Assembly: GCF_007567505.1 (NCBI RefSeq)
Contig: NZ_CP041783.1
Location: 496,001 to 560,000, forward strand
Direction of reading: 5' to 3'
DNA: 64,000 nt
Source: Shewanella donghaensis
Lineage (GTDB): Bacteria > Pseudomonadota > Gammaproteobacteria > Enterobacterales > Shewanellaceae
The translations under genes and the position numbers were made by a program. Of the stretch, positions 39,217 to 50,858 are shown piece after piece. The notes under the pieces were generated by a model. The model had not been told where the DNA came from, did no database searches, and was given only the letters and a program-made list of their open reading frames with translations. Numbering within the stretch: the stretch's first letter is position 1; each line of letters starts with the position of its first letter.

Positions 39217-39792
39217 TTAAGTGTCGTCTAGGTGACAACAAAGTAAATTGATTATAGCTGCAGTGACTCCCCAAATAAATTTATCCTCATAAGGCGCGTA
39301 GTGAACATCGTAGGTTTTACCATGACGGTGATATTTCGCACTATATCGGTTATCGGGGTTCAAAAAATATTTAAGTGGCACCCAGAAGGCGTCAGCTACT
39401 TCACCAGGATCTAACTTTATATCAAAAGGCTGCTTGATAATGCCAATGATTGGAGTGACTTCAAACCCGGTGAACGTAGTGTGTGGTGGAAAGGTTCCTA
39501 TAATATTGACATTGTCAGGCAGTAACTGAATTTCTTCCTCTGACTCCCGTAATGCTGTTTCTATCATATTATTGTCTTGCTTATCTACTTTACCGCCGGG
39601 AAAACTAAATTGACCAGGATGGGCTCTTAAATGCAAAGCACGCTTGGTTAATAGTAGCTGTAATTCACCATTAACTTCTAACAAAGGAACTAGCACAGCA
39701 GCTTTTCTTAAAGTTTCACTTTCTGCAGGGGAAGGAAGATGGCTTTCCAGGGTTTGTAACGAAAAGTTAAAATTGAACTGCGCTGTATTCAT
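39217..39792 (-). CDS. nudL: Nudix hydrolase, CoA pyrophosphatase (NudL type)
   Basis: 191 residues. NudL-type enzymes split CoA and its derivatives to phosphopantetheine and 3',5'-ADP. The CoA-specific motif LLTKRALHLRAHPGQFSFPGG precedes the Nudix core TALRESEEEIQL; the segment FPPHTTFTGFEVTPIIGII is also family-typical. It stands alone and converges on the small membrane gene. Confidence 0.88.
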   Translation of the reverse strand: MNTAQFNFNFSLQTLESHLPSPAESETLRKAAVLVPLLEVNGELQLLLTKRALHLRAHPGQFSFPGGKVDKQDNNMIETALRESEEEIQLLPDNVNIIGTFPPHTTFTGFEVTPIIGIIKQPFDIKLDPGEVADAFWVPLKYFLNPDNRYSAKYHRHGKTYDVHYAPYEDKFIWGVTAAIINLLCCHLDDT

Positions 39793-40215
39793 TAATACTT
39801 CCCTGATGATTCATGCATTTATTATGGAATGAGTCACTAATATACCTTCTTATAAATTAACACATTATCAATACTTGTGGCGATGGAATTAGACCAGAAG
39901 ATGATGTGTTAGGCACCTCGTTTAAAACACTACCCTAAACTTTAATTCATTGAGAATAATCCTCTCCTAGTGGAAATTATGCACTTTTCATGTGCGTGGT
40001 TGCACCAAAACAATTGTCTTGAGTTGTCGTTATGATTTTATTTCAAACAAAGTCAATCAATTTTTAAATGCTTGTTAATATCATAATCTACTGATTATTA
40101 AGTTTTAATTGTTTTTCATAATATTGAAATAAAACTGTATTTAAACTGAGATGTTCAGCTGGCATGTTAACTGCTGGGTTATTAATCAGTATAGACATTC
40201 GCGAGGAAGACAAAT
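39793..40215 (+). other. Upstream region of the glycogen cluster
   Basis: A 423-bp AT-rich gap between the divergent Nudix gene and malQ. It must hold promoters for both, but no clear -35/-10 pair or CRP site could be identified by eye. GAGGA precedes the malQ ATG. Nothing else recognised. Confidence 0.5.
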
Positions 40216-42438
40216 ATGGGACTGGAAAAGTTACTGTATTTGCAAGGCGTAGGCGCTGAGTTTATTGATTGCTTTGGCAACAATGTGCAAATTCAGCCAC
40301 GAGATAGAAACGGAATTTTACAGTCTATGTGTTCAAGTGACTGTATGGTTGATGAGGTCAAAAATAATAGTGAGCAAGCCATAACTTATGATAATGAATC
40401 TTCATTAGCTGGTTTGTCTGATAATTACATTCAAGAGCGTATTTATGAATTAGATGCAGCTCCTTGGACTTTGCCCTTACAGGGTTTTCAATGGAGTTAC
40501 GTTGATAATCCAACGACAGAATTTTATTTGCCGGCTAATTTTAAAGGTAAAATTCGCGTAGAAATCTGCTTAGAAAATGGTGAAAAATTTCATTATCAAG
40601 TTAACTTACTGCAAATGCGAATTGTGGGAGATTATGCCATTGATGGCATTCAATACTTAAAATATCTGCATCAGTTAAATCATGTGATTAATGCTCCGAT
40701 AGGCTTAGGGTATCACGCTATTTCAGCGTCTTTTGAATTTGATGGTTTTTCTAATCGTTTTCACGGTCAATTAATGATTGCCCCTCGAGAAGCCTTTACT
40801 CAATCAGTGGCAACAGGCTCAAGTTGGGGTCTTAGCACTCAGTTATATAGCTTACAAAGCGAAAAGCAGTGGGGAATTGGCGATTTTGGGGATTTACTGA
40901 GCTTAATCGATTTAGCTGCTCAAAAAGGGGCTGATTTTATACTACTAAATCCATTACATGCTTTGGATTTACCTGAAAATGTCAGTCCATATAGTCCGTC
41001 AGACCGCCGCAGACTAAACCCACTTTATATACATATTGATACGGTTGAAGAATACTCTGCAATAAAAAAACTATTCGATAATGATATTTGGAATAAAAAG
41101 AAGGCTGAATTAGCACGAGTTGAATTATTAGATTATAACGTCGTTTATGAAATAAAATTTGAAATTTTTCAATTACTTTATCAGCAATTTCTCATTGTAA
41201 ATAAAACCTCAAATACTGAGCGTTACCAACAATTCACCCAGTTTAAGCAAGAGCAGGGTGATGCATTAATCCAATATGTTACGCATCAACAGGACCACTA
41301 CGACAAATTAAGTAAAGACGCTCACTACGAATATAACCGAGAATATAAAGACATTGAGTTTCTTTGCTATTTGCAGTTTGTTGCTAGTGAGCAGCTTATT
41401 CTTTGTCAATTAACTGCAAAATCAATAGGAATGCCTATTGGTCTCGTCCGTGATATGGCGGTCGGGGCCTCACCCACGGGATCAGAAGTCACCGCCAATA
41501 CTCAATACTTTTGCATTGACGCTAATATTGGTGCACCGCCAGATCCCTTTGCACCACAGGGGCAAAACTGGGGCTTAACGCCTTTTGACCCAATCAAGAT
41601 TGCTCAACATCGTTTTGAACATTTCATCGACTTGATTCGATCTAACATGCAGTCATGTGGCGGTTTGAGGATTGATCATGTCATGGGCTTACTGCGTTTA
41701 TGGTGGTGGCCTAAGCAACAAGGTTTGGGCAATGGCGCCTATGTTTACTATCCACTTGATACCTTACTGGCCATTCTATGTTTAGAAAGTCAGCGAGAAC
41801 AGTGCATCCTCATTGGTGAAGATCTCGGCATCGTCCCGCCAGAAATTAGAGATAATTTATCCAAAGCCAAAATTTTCTCTAATGAACTGTTCTACTTTTC
41901 AAAACATCACCAAGGCTTTACCGAGCCGCATCTCTATAAATCTCATAGCTTAATGATGCTAGCTAACCATGATGTCCCAACATTAACGGCGTGGTGGCAT
42001 GAACAAGATATTGAGCTACGTCATCAATTGAACCTTTATGAAATTGAACAGAATTATTTGGATGCTAAAACGCTTAGATATCAAGAAAAACAGCAACTGA
42101 TATCACTGCTTAAACAACAACAATTGATTGCTGAACAAACAGATCTACAGAATATCATTTTTAATCAATTGATTATTGCTTGGCTACGACTGTCAGCATC
42201 AGGCTGTTCTTCGTTGTTTAGCGTGCAAGTTGACGATCTTGTTGATGAGCCGACGCCGATCAATATCCCTGGCACGTGGAAAGAATACCCCAACTGGCGA
42301 CGAAGGCTTTCAGTGACTCAAGAACAGTTGGCGCTCGACTCGACAGTCAGTGAAAGGCTAGAGACCGTTAACAACACTAGACGCAAACAAGTACCCACAA
42401 TGAGCTGTAAAAGCCCACGGACAGTCAATGACTTGTAA
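40216..42438 (+). CDS. malQ: 4-alpha-glucanotransferase (amylomaltase)
   Basis: 740 residues, GH77. It transfers glucan chains between maltodextrins, recycling short chains released by the debranching and phosphorylase steps. Catalytic residues are in GGLRIDHVMGLLRLWW (nucleophile Asp), ILIGEDLGIVPPEI (acid/base Glu) and LANHDVPTLTAWW (Asp); RDMAVGASPTGSE is another family signature. It is the first gene of a same-strand run malQ-glgBXPCA and lies 76 bp before glgB. Confidence 0.96.
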   Translation: MGLEKLLYLQGVGAEFIDCFGNNVQIQPRDRNGILQSMCSSDCMVDEVKNNSEQAITYDNESSLAGLSDNYIQERIYELDAAPWTLPLQGFQWSYVDNPTTEFYLPANFKGKIRVEICLENGEKFHYQVNLLQMRIVGDYAIDGIQYLKYLHQLNHVINAPIGLGYHAISASFEFDGFSNRFHGQLMIAPREAFTQSVATGSSWGLSTQLYSLQSEKQWGIGDFGDLLSLIDLAAQKGADFILLNPLHALDLPENVSPYSPSDRRRLNPLYIHIDTVEEYSAIKKLFDNDIWNKKKAELARVELLDYNVVYEIKFEIFQLLYQQFLIVNKTSNTERYQQFTQFKQEQGDALIQYVTHQQDHYDKLSKDAHYEYNREYKDIEFLCYLQFVASEQLILCQLTAKSIGMPIGLVRDMAVGASPTGSEVTANTQYFCIDANIGAPPDPFAPQGQNWGLTPFDPIKIAQHRFEHFIDLIRSNMQSCGGLRIDHVMGLLRLWWWPKQQGLGNGAYVYYPLDTLLAILCLESQREQCILIGEDLGIVPPEIRDNLSKAKIFSNELFYFSKHHQGFTEPHLYKSHSLMMLANHDVPTLTAWWHEQDIELRHQLNLYEIEQNYLDAKTLRYQEKQQLISLLKQQQLIAEQTDLQNIIFNQLIIAWLRLSASGCSSLFSVQVDDLVDEPTPINIPGTWKEYPNWRRRLSVTQEQLALDSTVSERLETVNNTRRKQVPTMSCKSPRTVNDL

Positions 42439-42514
42439 AGCGTATTTCATAACGGATGTGACTCATTGATAGACACAAGCGAATTTATTTTAATCTTTAA
42501 CGGAGCAATGCTAA

Positions 42515-44749
42515 ATGACGAATAATGCCCCTTATTTTAATCATGGAACAGATATCGCGTTACTGAATGGTGACTACACCGATGTGTTTTCGGTATTAGG
42601 CATGCACAAAGCCGAAAATAATAAAACATTGCTCGTTAGGTGCTTTGTCAAAGGCGCGCTAGCAGTGGAAGTATTAAACCTCAAAGACGGTAAAAAAATA
42701 GCAACGCTTTCACAAGTTGATGGAGAAGGGCTTTTTGCAGGAACGTTAGGCAGACGGGTGAAGCCATTTTTATACAGTTTAAAAGTGACTTACCCAATGA
42801 GCGTTGAAACCATTATCGATCCTTATCAATTCGGCAGTTTACTTAATGATGATGACACTTATTTATTTGCTGAAGGTAAACAACAAAAAAGTTATCAATT
42901 TCTAGGTGCTAATTGGCAAACACTGGCAGATGTTGAAGGCGTACACTTTTGTGTTTGGGCCCCAAATGCTCAAAAAGTCGCTGTTGTGGGGGACTTTAAT
43001 CATTGGGATGCAAGACAGCATGTTATGCGGTTTCATCCAAGTAACGGTATTTGGGAAATATTTTTACCCAATGCTAAAACTGGGCAATTTTACAAATTTA
43101 AAGTGACCACCCAAGCGGGTGAACTGTTTGAAAAAGCAGACCCTTATGCTATTCAAATGCAGGCGGCGCCGGGAAATTCTTCCGTCATACCCGCAAAGAA
43201 TGATTATCAATGGCAAGACAAAAAATGGCTTGAAAAACGCTCAAAGCTTGAGTTACATGAGTCACCTATGTCGGTCTACGAGGTGCATTTAGCGTCATGG
43301 AAGCGCAAAGGTGAGTGGGGCGACACTTATCTTAGCTATGAAGACTTATCAAATGAGCTTATTCCATACATCAAAGAAATGGGTTTCACTCATTTGCAAC
43401 TAATGCCAATCAGTGAATATCCCTTTGATGGGTCATGGGGTTACCAACCAGTTGGTTTATTTGCCGCGACTTATCGTTTCGGCGATCCTTCTTCGCTTAA
43501 AGCTTTTATTGATGAATGTCATCAAAATGATATTGGTGTTTTGCTTGACTGGGTGCCAGCGCATTTTCCGAAAGACCCTCATGGACTGGCTAAGTTTGAC
43601 GGCAGTTGTTTGTATGAGCATGAAGATCCACGTCAAGGTGAGCACCCTGATTGGGATACGCTGATTTTTAATTATGGCCGTGGAGAAGTGCAAAGCTTCT
43701 TACTAAGTAATGCTTGCTATTGGCTTGAAGAATTTCATTTTGATGGTTTAAGACTTGATGCTGTCTCATCCATGCTTTATTTAGATTATAGCCGCGAGTC
43801 AGGTCAATGGTTACCGAACGAGTATGGTGGCCGAGAAAACATACAAGCAATTAACTTTTTAAAGTTACTCAATGAACGCATTTATGCCGATTACCCTGGT
43901 GTCACCATGGTAGCGGAAGAATCAACTGCTTGGGGCGGTGTGACTGACACTACTGAGAATGGCGGCTTGGGATTTGGCTTTAAATGGAACATGGGGTGGA
44001 TGAATGATTGTTTAAGCTATTTAACCAGAGATCCCATCCATCGAAAGCATCATCACCATGAAATGACATTCAGTTTGGTTTATGCCTATACCGAGCAGTT
44101 TATTTTATCACTCAGCCATGATGAAGTCGTACATGGCAAAGGTTCGTTATTGCATAAGATTCCAGGTGATGACTGGCAAAAGTTCGCCACCTTAAGAGCT
44201 TTTTTAGGTTTCATGTGGGGCCACCCTGGTAAAAAACTGCTGTTTATGGGCACTGAATTTGCCCAGCGTGATGAGTGGAACCACAACCAAAGTCTAGATT
44301 GGCATTTACTCCAATACGCGCCGCACCAAGGAATGCAAGATTGGGTGAGAGATCTCAATAGTTTATATCTTGAAAATCCCGCTTTGTACGAATTAGACCA
44401 TCAAGCCTCAGGCTTTCAATGGTTAGATTGCGATAACGGTGATGCCAGTATCTTTAGTTTTATTCGCTATGGTAAAGACAGCCAGCATTTAATTTTTGTG
44501 GTCAATATGACGCCGCAAGTGCATCACCATTTTAGAGTCGGCTTACCGTCTGAAAATGATTATATCGAAGTCCTAAACAGTGATAGCCCCTGTTATGGCG
44601 GTAGTGCGGTAAGTAATGGCACCATTATTAACACAGATATTGCCTGGCAAGGCATGGCTCGTAGTGGTCTGGTGACAGTGCCGCCACTGGCGACCATTGT
44701 ACTCAGTGTTAACAGCGCTGATTCAATGCTAGCACTAGAAGAGGATTAA
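42515..44749 (+). CDS. glgB: 1,4-alpha-glucan branching enzyme
   Basis: 744 residues, GH13 subfamily 9. It makes alpha-1,6 branches in glycogen. An N-terminal CBM48 pair ([39 protein letters not shown]) precedes the barrel with catalytic [15 protein letters not shown] (Asp), [12 protein letters not shown] (Glu) and [14 protein letters not shown] (Asp). The stop is 2 bp from the glgX start. Confidence 0.97.
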   Translation: MTNNAPYFNHGTDIALLNGDYTDVFSVLGMHKAENNKTLLVRCFVKGALAVEVLNLKDGKKIATLSQVDGEGLFAGTLGRRVKPFLYSLKVTYPMSVETIIDPYQFGSLLNDDDTYLFAEGKQQKSYQFLGANWQTLADVEGVHFCVWAPNAQKVAVVGDFNHWDARQHVMRFHPSNGIWEIFLPNAKTGQFYKFKVTTQAGELFEKADPYAIQMQAAPGNSSVIPAKNDYQWQDKKWLEKRSKLELHESPMSVYEVHLASWKRKGEWGDTYLSYEDLSNELIPYIKEMGFTHLQLMPISEYPFDGSWGYQPVGLFAATYRFGDPSSLKAFIDECHQNDIGVLLDWVPAHFPKDPHGLAKFDGSCLYEHEDPRQGEHPDWDTLIFNYGRGEVQSFLLSNACYWLEEFHFDGLRLDAVSSMLYLDYSRESGQWLPNEYGGRENIQAINFLKLLNERIYADYPGVTMVAEESTAWGGVTDTTENGGLGFGFKWNMGWMNDCLSYLTRDPIHRKHHHHEMTFSLVYAYTEQFILSLSHDEVVHGKGSLLHKIPGDDWQKFATLRAFLGFMWGHPGKKLLFMGTEFAQRDEWNHNQSLDWHLLQYAPHQGMQDWVRDLNSLYLENPALYELDHQASGFQWLDCDNGDASIFSFIRYGKDSQHLIFVVNMTPQVHHHFRVGLPSENDYIEVLNSDSPCYGGSAVSNGTIINTDIAWQGMARSGLVTVPPLATIVLSVNSADSMLALEED

Positions 44750-44751
44750 CC

Positions 44752-46869
44752 ATGGATACGGTTAACCCTTTGCTTACAGGAAAGCCTTACCCCTTAGGTG
44801 CTAGCGTTGATGATAATGGCGTGAACTTTGCGCTGTTTTCTGAACATGCTACTCAGGTTGTGTTGTGTATTTTTGATGAGTTTGGACTTAATGAAAAACA
44901 TTATGTTTTAACCCGAAAAACCAGACAGGTTTGGCATGGTTATCTAGAAGGTGCAACTGATGGCACTTTATACGGATATCGAGTATATGGCCCTTATCAA
45001 CCGTTACTTGGGCATCGATTTAACCATCATAAATTGTTATTAGATCCCTACGCTAAGCAACTAATCGGAGAATTAGAACCCAATGATGCCAACTATGGTT
45101 ACCAGTTAGACAGCGACGATTCAGACTTATCTTTTTGCGATAAAGATAACGCGAAATATATGCCTAAATGCCGTGTGTTTGATGACCGTACGCTAAGAAA
45201 TACGCCAGTAAAAAGGCTCAATATTCCCTTAGAGCAAACCATCATTTATGAAACCCATGTGAAAGGCTTTAGTGTTTTGAACCCTGAAGTCAATGATGAT
45301 ATTAAAGGTACTTATGCTGGCTTTGCTGCCCCCAGCAGTATCCAGTATTTGAAGCAGTTAGGGGTTAACTGTGTTGAGTTATTGCCTGTACAGAGCTTTT
45401 TCAATGAGCCATTTTTAATCGAAAAGAACCTCAGTAATTACTGGGGCTACAACAGCATCGGCTTTTTTGCGCCAAATGCCGCTTATATGAGTGGCGAGAG
45501 TATTACAGAGTTCCGCGACATGGTTGATAGCCTGCACGATGCGGGTATCGAAGTAATCTTAGATGTGGTTTATAACCATACTGCAGAAGGCAGTCGTTTG
45601 GGACCTACCTTAAGCTTTCGCGGCATCGACAACGCCAACTATTATCGATTGGTGTCTAACGAACAGCGTTTGTATATCAATGATACTGGTTGTGGTAACA
45701 CCTTTAATTCAAACCATCCGCAAGTGTTGCAATTGATTATGGACTCATTGCGATATTGGGTTGAAGTCATGGGAGTTGATGGTTTTAGATTTGATTTAGC
45801 CAGTTGCTTAGGCCGTGAAACCTATGGTTTTGATCCCGGCTGCGGTTTTTTTGATGCCTTATCGCAAGATCCCGTGTTGTGTCAGGTGAAACTGATTGCC
45901 GAGCCTTGGGATATTGGTCCCGGTGGTTATCAACTGGGTAATTATCCTATCGCATTTAGTGAATGGAACGATCGCTACAGAGATACCATGCGCCGTTTTT
46001 GGCGCGGCGATCATGGCATGCTTCCAGAGTTTGCAAGGCGCTTTCATGGTTCTGGCGATTTGTTTGAACATCACGGCAGAGGGCCGGCGGCCAGTATCAA
46101 TTTTATCACTAGCCATGATGGCTATACGCTAAAGGATTTAGTCAGTTATAACGAACGGCACAATCTCGCTAACGGTGAAGATAACCGTGATGGTCACCAT
46201 GAAAACCTCAGTGCCAATTATGGTGAAGAAGGCCAGACCAGCCTGCAAGAAATCAATTTAGTTCGAAAACGCCAGCAGCGTAATTTCCTTGCCACCTTAT
46301 TGTTATCACAAGGTGTGCCGATGATGCTTTGTGGTGATGAAATGGGTCACAGTCAGCAAGGTAATAACAATGCTTACTGCCAAGACAATTCAATATGTTG
46401 GATTGACTGGAAATCCATTGATTGGTCGTTAGTTGAGTTTACTTCTCAACTCATTAGGTTACGTAAACAATTTCCCATTTTATGTCACCGTGAGTTTATA
46501 CATGAACCCGAAGGCAAGTGTGATAGTGGTTTTGTTTGGTATAGCCGTCATGGTGAGCCGATGTCAAAGCGTCAATGGAGTGAATCACACACACGTACTC
46601 TAGCGGTAATGATTAATTCAGAAGTATTACCGCCATATCAACAACCCCAAGCGTTATTACTGTTATTAAATGCCGATACCGATGCCCAGACATTCACCTT
46701 GCCCAGTATGAAGGGTTTTAGTGCTTGGAAATGCTTGATGTCTTCGCAAAGTGATAACGATGATAGCCCTCAACAAGCCCAAAGCAACGACGAAAACCAA
46801 CCCAAACTTCAAAGCCGAAGCCTGATGTTATTTCATGCACAACTACACGTTAGTCCAGATAAGGAATGA
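44752..46869 (+). CDS. glgX: Glycogen debranching enzyme GlgX
   Basis: 705 residues, GH13 isoamylase type. It cuts the alpha-1,6 links left as limit dextrin by GlgP. N-terminal CBM48 (GVNFALFSEHATQVVLCIFD) is followed by the barrel with DVVYNHTAEGS, nucleophile in GVDGFRFDLASCLGRE, acid/base in VKLIAEPWDIGPGGY, and FITSHDGYTLKDLVSYNERH. It is about 45 residues longer than the E. coli enzyme, partly from a Gln/Asp/Ser-rich stretch near the C-terminus. Coupled to glgB (2-bp gap), 4 bp before glgP. Confidence 0.97.
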   Translation: MDTVNPLLTGKPYPLGASVDDNGVNFALFSEHATQVVLCIFDEFGLNEKHYVLTRKTRQVWHGYLEGATDGTLYGYRVYGPYQPLLGHRFNHHKLLLDPYAKQLIGELEPNDANYGYQLDSDDSDLSFCDKDNAKYMPKCRVFDDRTLRNTPVKRLNIPLEQTIIYETHVKGFSVLNPEVNDDIKGTYAGFAAPSSIQYLKQLGVNCVELLPVQSFFNEPFLIEKNLSNYWGYNSIGFFAPNAAYMSGESITEFRDMVDSLHDAGIEVILDVVYNHTAEGSRLGPTLSFRGIDNANYYRLVSNEQRLYINDTGCGNTFNSNHPQVLQLIMDSLRYWVEVMGVDGFRFDLASCLGRETYGFDPGCGFFDALSQDPVLCQVKLIAEPWDIGPGGYQLGNYPIAFSEWNDRYRDTMRRFWRGDHGMLPEFARRFHGSGDLFEHHGRGPAASINFITSHDGYTLKDLVSYNERHNLANGEDNRDGHHENLSANYGEEGQTSLQEINLVRKRQQRNFLATLLLSQGVPMMLCGDEMGHSQQGNNNAYCQDNSICWIDWKSIDWSLVEFTSQLIRLRKQFPILCHREFIHEPEGKCDSGFVWYSRHGEPMSKRQWSESHTRTLAVMINSEVLPPYQQPQALLLLLNADTDAQTFTLPSMKGFSAWKCLMSSQSDNDDSPQQAQSNDENQPKLQSRSLMLFHAQLHVSPDKE

Positions 46870-46873
46870 ATCG

Positions 46874-49411
46874 ATGACAGTCACTAAAGGAAAAGCTCGC
46901 GAGAAAAAAAACACAGTTAAAACGGCAAAAATAAAAGTATCAGAGAAAACATCACCAAAGGCTGTTTCTGCATCAGATCAGGTAAAGCAACATGATTGTG
47001 ACCCATGTGAGGCGTTAGATGCGACCTTTAAACGTCAAGTTCAAGGTGTTCTAGGGCGTGATGAAAATGCCACTAATGATATGTATAGCGCACTAGCGTC
47101 CACTATAAAATTACAGCTACTAGAACAATGGCGCGAAACACGTTTAAAAGACAATCAATACCAGCAAAAACAGGTGGCCTATTTATCGCTAGAGTTTTTG
47201 ATGGGCCGAACACTGGGTAATGCCTTACTAAGCTTAGATTTAACGGATGACACTCATGCAGCGCTTAAACAATACTCCGCAGATTTAGAAACCTTACAAG
47301 AAGCTGAGTTAGATGCTGGACTTGGTAATGGCGGTTTAGGGCGTTTAGCGGCGTGTTTTCTTGATAGTTGTGCCAGTTTAGATTTAGCCGTTGTGGGATA
47401 TGGTATTCGTTATGAATATGGCATGTTCAAGCAAAAATTAGTTGATGGTTATCAAGTAGAACAACCCGACCGCTGGCTTCGAGAAGGCAACCCATGGGAA
47501 GTGAGAATGGCTAATCACGCCATTACTGTGCCTTTTTTTGGTCATACAGAATCTTATGTGGATTTAAAAGGTCACCGACATTATGTGTGGATAGATACCC
47601 AAGATGTTAATGCAATTCCCCACGATATGCCGGTACCAGGCTTTAGAAATGGCCGCATAAATACCCTACGACTCTGGAAAGCTGAAGCCACAGATGATTT
47701 TGATTTAGCTGAATTTAATGACGGTGATTATACCGAGGCTGTGGCTCGTAAAAATTTAGCAGAACAAATTACCATGGTGTTATACCCAAATGACGCCAGT
47801 GAAAATGGTAAAGAGCTGCGTTTACGCCAACAATACTTTTTATCTTCAGCCAGCTTACAAGACATTATTCAGCGATATGTTGCCGTTCACGGCACTGACT
47901 TTAGCCGCTTTAGTGAACTGAATGTCATGCAGCTTAATGATACTCATCCGAGCATTGCCGTACCTGAAATGATGCGGCTATTAATGGATTCCCATGGACT
48001 TAATTGGGATCAAGCGTGGGCGATAACCTCAAAAAGTGTGGCTTATACCAACCATACCTTGTTGCCAGAAGCATTAGAGCGCTGGCCTGTGCGAATGCTT
48101 AAACATATGCTGCCACGTATTTTAGACATTATTTACGAAATCAATGCCCGCTATTTAGAAGATGTCGCGCATCATTGGCCGGGAGACAATGACAAACTAG
48201 CGGCAATGTCAATTATTGAAGAAGGCCATGAACCGCACGTAAGAATGGCTTATTTGGCTATTGTGGCGAGCTTTTCGGTCAACGGTGTTGCAGGCTTACA
48301 TACCAAATTATTAAAGTCAGGCTTATTTAATGACTTTTATCAATTATGGCCAGACAAATTCAATAACAAAACCAACGGTGTAACACCAAGACGTTGGTTA
48401 GCACATTGTAATCCAAGACTTGCACAATTGCTTACTCGTCGTTTAGGTGACAGTTGGATGACTGACTTAACCCAACTTACGGCATTAAACGCCTTCACAG
48501 ATGACAAAGCCTTTATTAAGCAATGGCAAGCCGTTAAGTACGACAATAAAGTGGATTTAACAAAGCTTATTGCCCAGGAGTGCGAGGTCGTATTTGAACC
48601 TGAAATGATGTTTGATGTGCAAGTTAAACGAATACACGAATATAAACGTCAATTACTGAATATCCTCCATGTTATTCATTTATATCAACGCATTGTCGCA
48701 GACGATACTGAAGGTTTGCAACCTCGTTGTGTGCTTATTGGCGGCAAAGCTGCGCCCGGTTATGCCATGGCGAAACAAATCATTAAGCTTGCCAATAATG
48801 TGGCACATATGGTGAATTCAGATCCATTAGTTACGCCATTTCTACGTTTTGCCTTTTTGCCAAACTATAACGTCAGCGCAATGGAAAAAATCTGTCCAGC
48901 CACTGATTTGTCCGAACAAATATCTACCGCAGGAAAAGAAGCCTCTGGCACCGGTAATATGAAGTTCATGATGAATGGGGCAATGACAATCGGCACGTTA
49001 GACGGTGCCAATATTGAAATGCTAGAAGAAGTTGGTGAAGATAACTTCTTCTTATTTGGCCTTAACGCAGATGAAGTTAGTCAACTAAAACCTCACTACA
49101 ACCCTCAACAATATATTCAACAGTCACCAGCGCTCGGTCATGTACTAGAGATGCTAAAAAGTGGCCATTTCAATTTAGTGGAACCGGGGATCTTTGACAG
49201 CATCATTGCTGCCATTGAAGACCCATATGATCAATGGATGATCGCCGCCGATTTTGAAGCATACCGTGTAGCACAAGAAAAAGTGTCACAGGTCTATGCC
49301 GATCAACATCATTGGACTCAAATGAGTATTCGAAATACTGCAGCCAGCGGACGTTTTTCTAGTGACAACACCATTAGTGCTTATCGAGATGAGATTTGGC
49401 ATGCCAAATAA
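46874..49411 (+). CDS. glgP: Glycogen phosphorylase
   Basis: 845 residues from the ATG at 46874, which has AAGGA 8 bases upstream and follows the glgX stop. The reaction releases glucose-1-phosphate from glycogen ends. Motifs are YLSLEFLMGRTLGNAL, DAGLGNGGLGRLAACFLDS, and the pyridoxal-phosphate lysine in EASGTGNMKFMMNGAMTIGT. The first ~45 residues form a Lys/Thr-rich extension (GKAREKKNTVKTAKIKV) not present in E. coli GlgP. Confidence 0.97.
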   Translation: MTVTKGKAREKKNTVKTAKIKVSEKTSPKAVSASDQVKQHDCDPCEALDATFKRQVQGVLGRDENATNDMYSALASTIKLQLLEQWRETRLKDNQYQQKQVAYLSLEFLMGRTLGNALLSLDLTDDTHAALKQYSADLETLQEAELDAGLGNGGLGRLAACFLDSCASLDLAVVGYGIRYEYGMFKQKLVDGYQVEQPDRWLREGNPWEVRMANHAITVPFFGHTESYVDLKGHRHYVWIDTQDVNAIPHDMPVPGFRNGRINTLRLWKAEATDDFDLAEFNDGDYTEAVARKNLAEQITMVLYPNDASENGKELRLRQQYFLSSASLQDIIQRYVAVHGTDFSRFSELNVMQLNDTHPSIAVPEMMRLLMDSHGLNWDQAWAITSKSVAYTNHTLLPEALERWPVRMLKHMLPRILDIIYEINARYLEDVAHHWPGDNDKLAAMSIIEEGHEPHVRMAYLAIVASFSVNGVAGLHTKLLKSGLFNDFYQLWPDKFNNKTNGVTPRRWLAHCNPRLAQLLTRRLGDSWMTDLTQLTALNAFTDDKAFIKQWQAVKYDNKVDLTKLIAQECEVVFEPEMMFDVQVKRIHEYKRQLLNILHVIHLYQRIVADDTEGLQPRCVLIGGKAAPGYAMAKQIIKLANNVAHMVNSDPLVTPFLRFAFLPNYNVSAMEKICPATDLSEQISTAGKEASGTGNMKFMMNGAMTIGTLDGANIEMLEEVGEDNFFLFGLNADEVSQLKPHYNPQQYIQQSPALGHVLEMLKSGHFNLVEPGIFDSIIAAIEDPYDQWMIAADFEAYRVAQEKVSQVYADQHHWTQMSIRNTAASGRFSSDNTISAYRDEIWHAK

Positions 49412-49466
49412 TCAGTTCGCTATTGTCAAATTCATAAATCGAATTTTTAGTTAGGAGTCTTAATAT

Positions 49467-50729
49467 ATGTCAAATGTTCGTTATATTAGTAATCTTACCC
49501 GTGATACCTATGCATTAATTTTAGCTGGTGGCCGAGGCTCTCGTTTACATGAGCTGACAGACTTTCGTGCTAAACCGGCGTTATATTTTGGTGGTAAATT
49601 CCGCATTATTGATTTCCCTTTATCTAATTGTATTAACTCCGGGATCCGCCGTGTAGGTGTGGTGACACAATATAAATCTCACTCGTTGATACGCCACGTA
49701 ACCCGTGGCTGGGGGCACTTTAAAAAAGAATTAGGTGAGTCGGTTGAAATAATGCCTGCATCGCAGCAAACCCATGGCAATTGGTATGAAGGCACTGCTG
49801 ATGCGGTGTTCCAAAATATTGATATTATTCGTCATGAGCTGCCTAAATACGTGATGGTGTTGTCAGGTGATCATGTGTATCGAATGGACTATGCGGGTTT
49901 ACTTGCAGCGCACGCTGAATCTGGTGCAGATATGACCGTATGCTGCTTAGAAACGCCGATACCAGAGGCTGCGAAAGCGTTTGGCGTAATGGAAGTGGAT
50001 GAAGACATGCGCGTTGTCGGATTTGAAGAAAAACCCGAACACCCTAAACCAATACCGGGCAATGAAGAGTGTTGTTTGGCATCGATGGGTAACTATGTCT
50101 TTAACACTAAATTCTTGTTTGACCAGCTAAAGAAAGATGCTGATAACGAAAACTCAGATAGAGATTTTGGTAAAGATATTATTCCTTCAATCATTAAACA
50201 CGCCAATATTTTCGCATTCCCATTCACCAGTGCTGTGCCTGATGAGCCTGCATATTGGCGTGATGTGGGTACATTGGATTCATTCTTTCAAGCGAATATG
50301 GAGCTGTTATCACCAACACCAGCATTGAATTTATATGATGCAAAATGGCCTATTTGGACTTATCAGGAACAACTACCGCCTGCAAAATTTGTTTTTGATG
50401 ATGATGACAGACGCGGCATGGCTGTTGATTCAATCGTGTCTGGTGGTTGTATTATTTCGGGTGCCAAAGTGAAACGAAGTGTGTTGTTTGATGAGGTTCG
50501 AGTGTGTTCTTACTCTTTGGTTAAAGACTCAGTGTTATTGCCAGACGTTGTGGTACTTAAAAATTGTAATATTCAAAATGCCATTATTGATCGTGGCTGT
50601 ATCATCCCTGAAGGAACCACAATTGGCTTTAGCCGTGAGCAAGATATTGCCCGCGGTTTTAGAGTTTCTGAGAAAGGCATCACTTTGGTAACAAGGAAAA
50701 TGCTCGGTTTGCCAGTGGGTTATGAATAA
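49467..50729 (+). CDS. glgC: Glucose-1-phosphate adenylyltransferase
   Basis: 420 residues. It makes ADP-glucose, the committed step of glycogen synthesis. The N-terminal nucleotidyltransferase has [20 protein letters not shown] (allosteric Lys and Arg region) and [14 protein letters not shown], with [13 protein letters not shown] and [11 protein letters not shown] further on, then a left-handed beta-helix C-terminus ([15 protein letters not shown]). It is 55 bp after glgP and probably allosterically controlled as in enterics. Confidence 0.97.
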   Translation: MSNVRYISNLTRDTYALILAGGRGSRLHELTDFRAKPALYFGGKFRIIDFPLSNCINSGIRRVGVVTQYKSHSLIRHVTRGWGHFKKELGESVEIMPASQQTHGNWYEGTADAVFQNIDIIRHELPKYVMVLSGDHVYRMDYAGLLAAHAESGADMTVCCLETPIPEAAKAFGVMEVDEDMRVVGFEEKPEHPKPIPGNEECCLASMGNYVFNTKFLFDQLKKDADNENSDRDFGKDIIPSIIKHANIFAFPFTSAVPDEPAYWRDVGTLDSFFQANMELLSPTPALNLYDAKWPIWTYQEQLPPAKFVFDDDDRRGMAVDSIVSGGCIISGAKVKRSVLFDEVRVCSYSLVKDSVLLPDVVVLKNCNIQNAIIDRGCIIPEGTTIGFSREQDIARGFRVSEKGITLVTRKMLGLPVGYE

Positions 50730-50759
50730 GGTTTAAATAGTATTATTCAGTTAGTAAAT

Positions 50760-50788
50760 AGGTTTAGCAATAAAGTTAAACCTGTTTT
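50760..50788 (+). terminator. Weak hairpin between glgC and glgA
   Basis: AGGTTTA/TAAACCT with a 10-base loop followed by GTTTT. The weak stem and short T-run make it at most a partial terminator in the 129-bp gap before glgA. Confidence 0.3.
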
Positions 50789-50858
50789 AAACCGAGTAAA
50801 GACCTCAAGCTTGAATTATGAAACTAAAATTTTAGCCATAGATTGAAGGGTAAAAGTT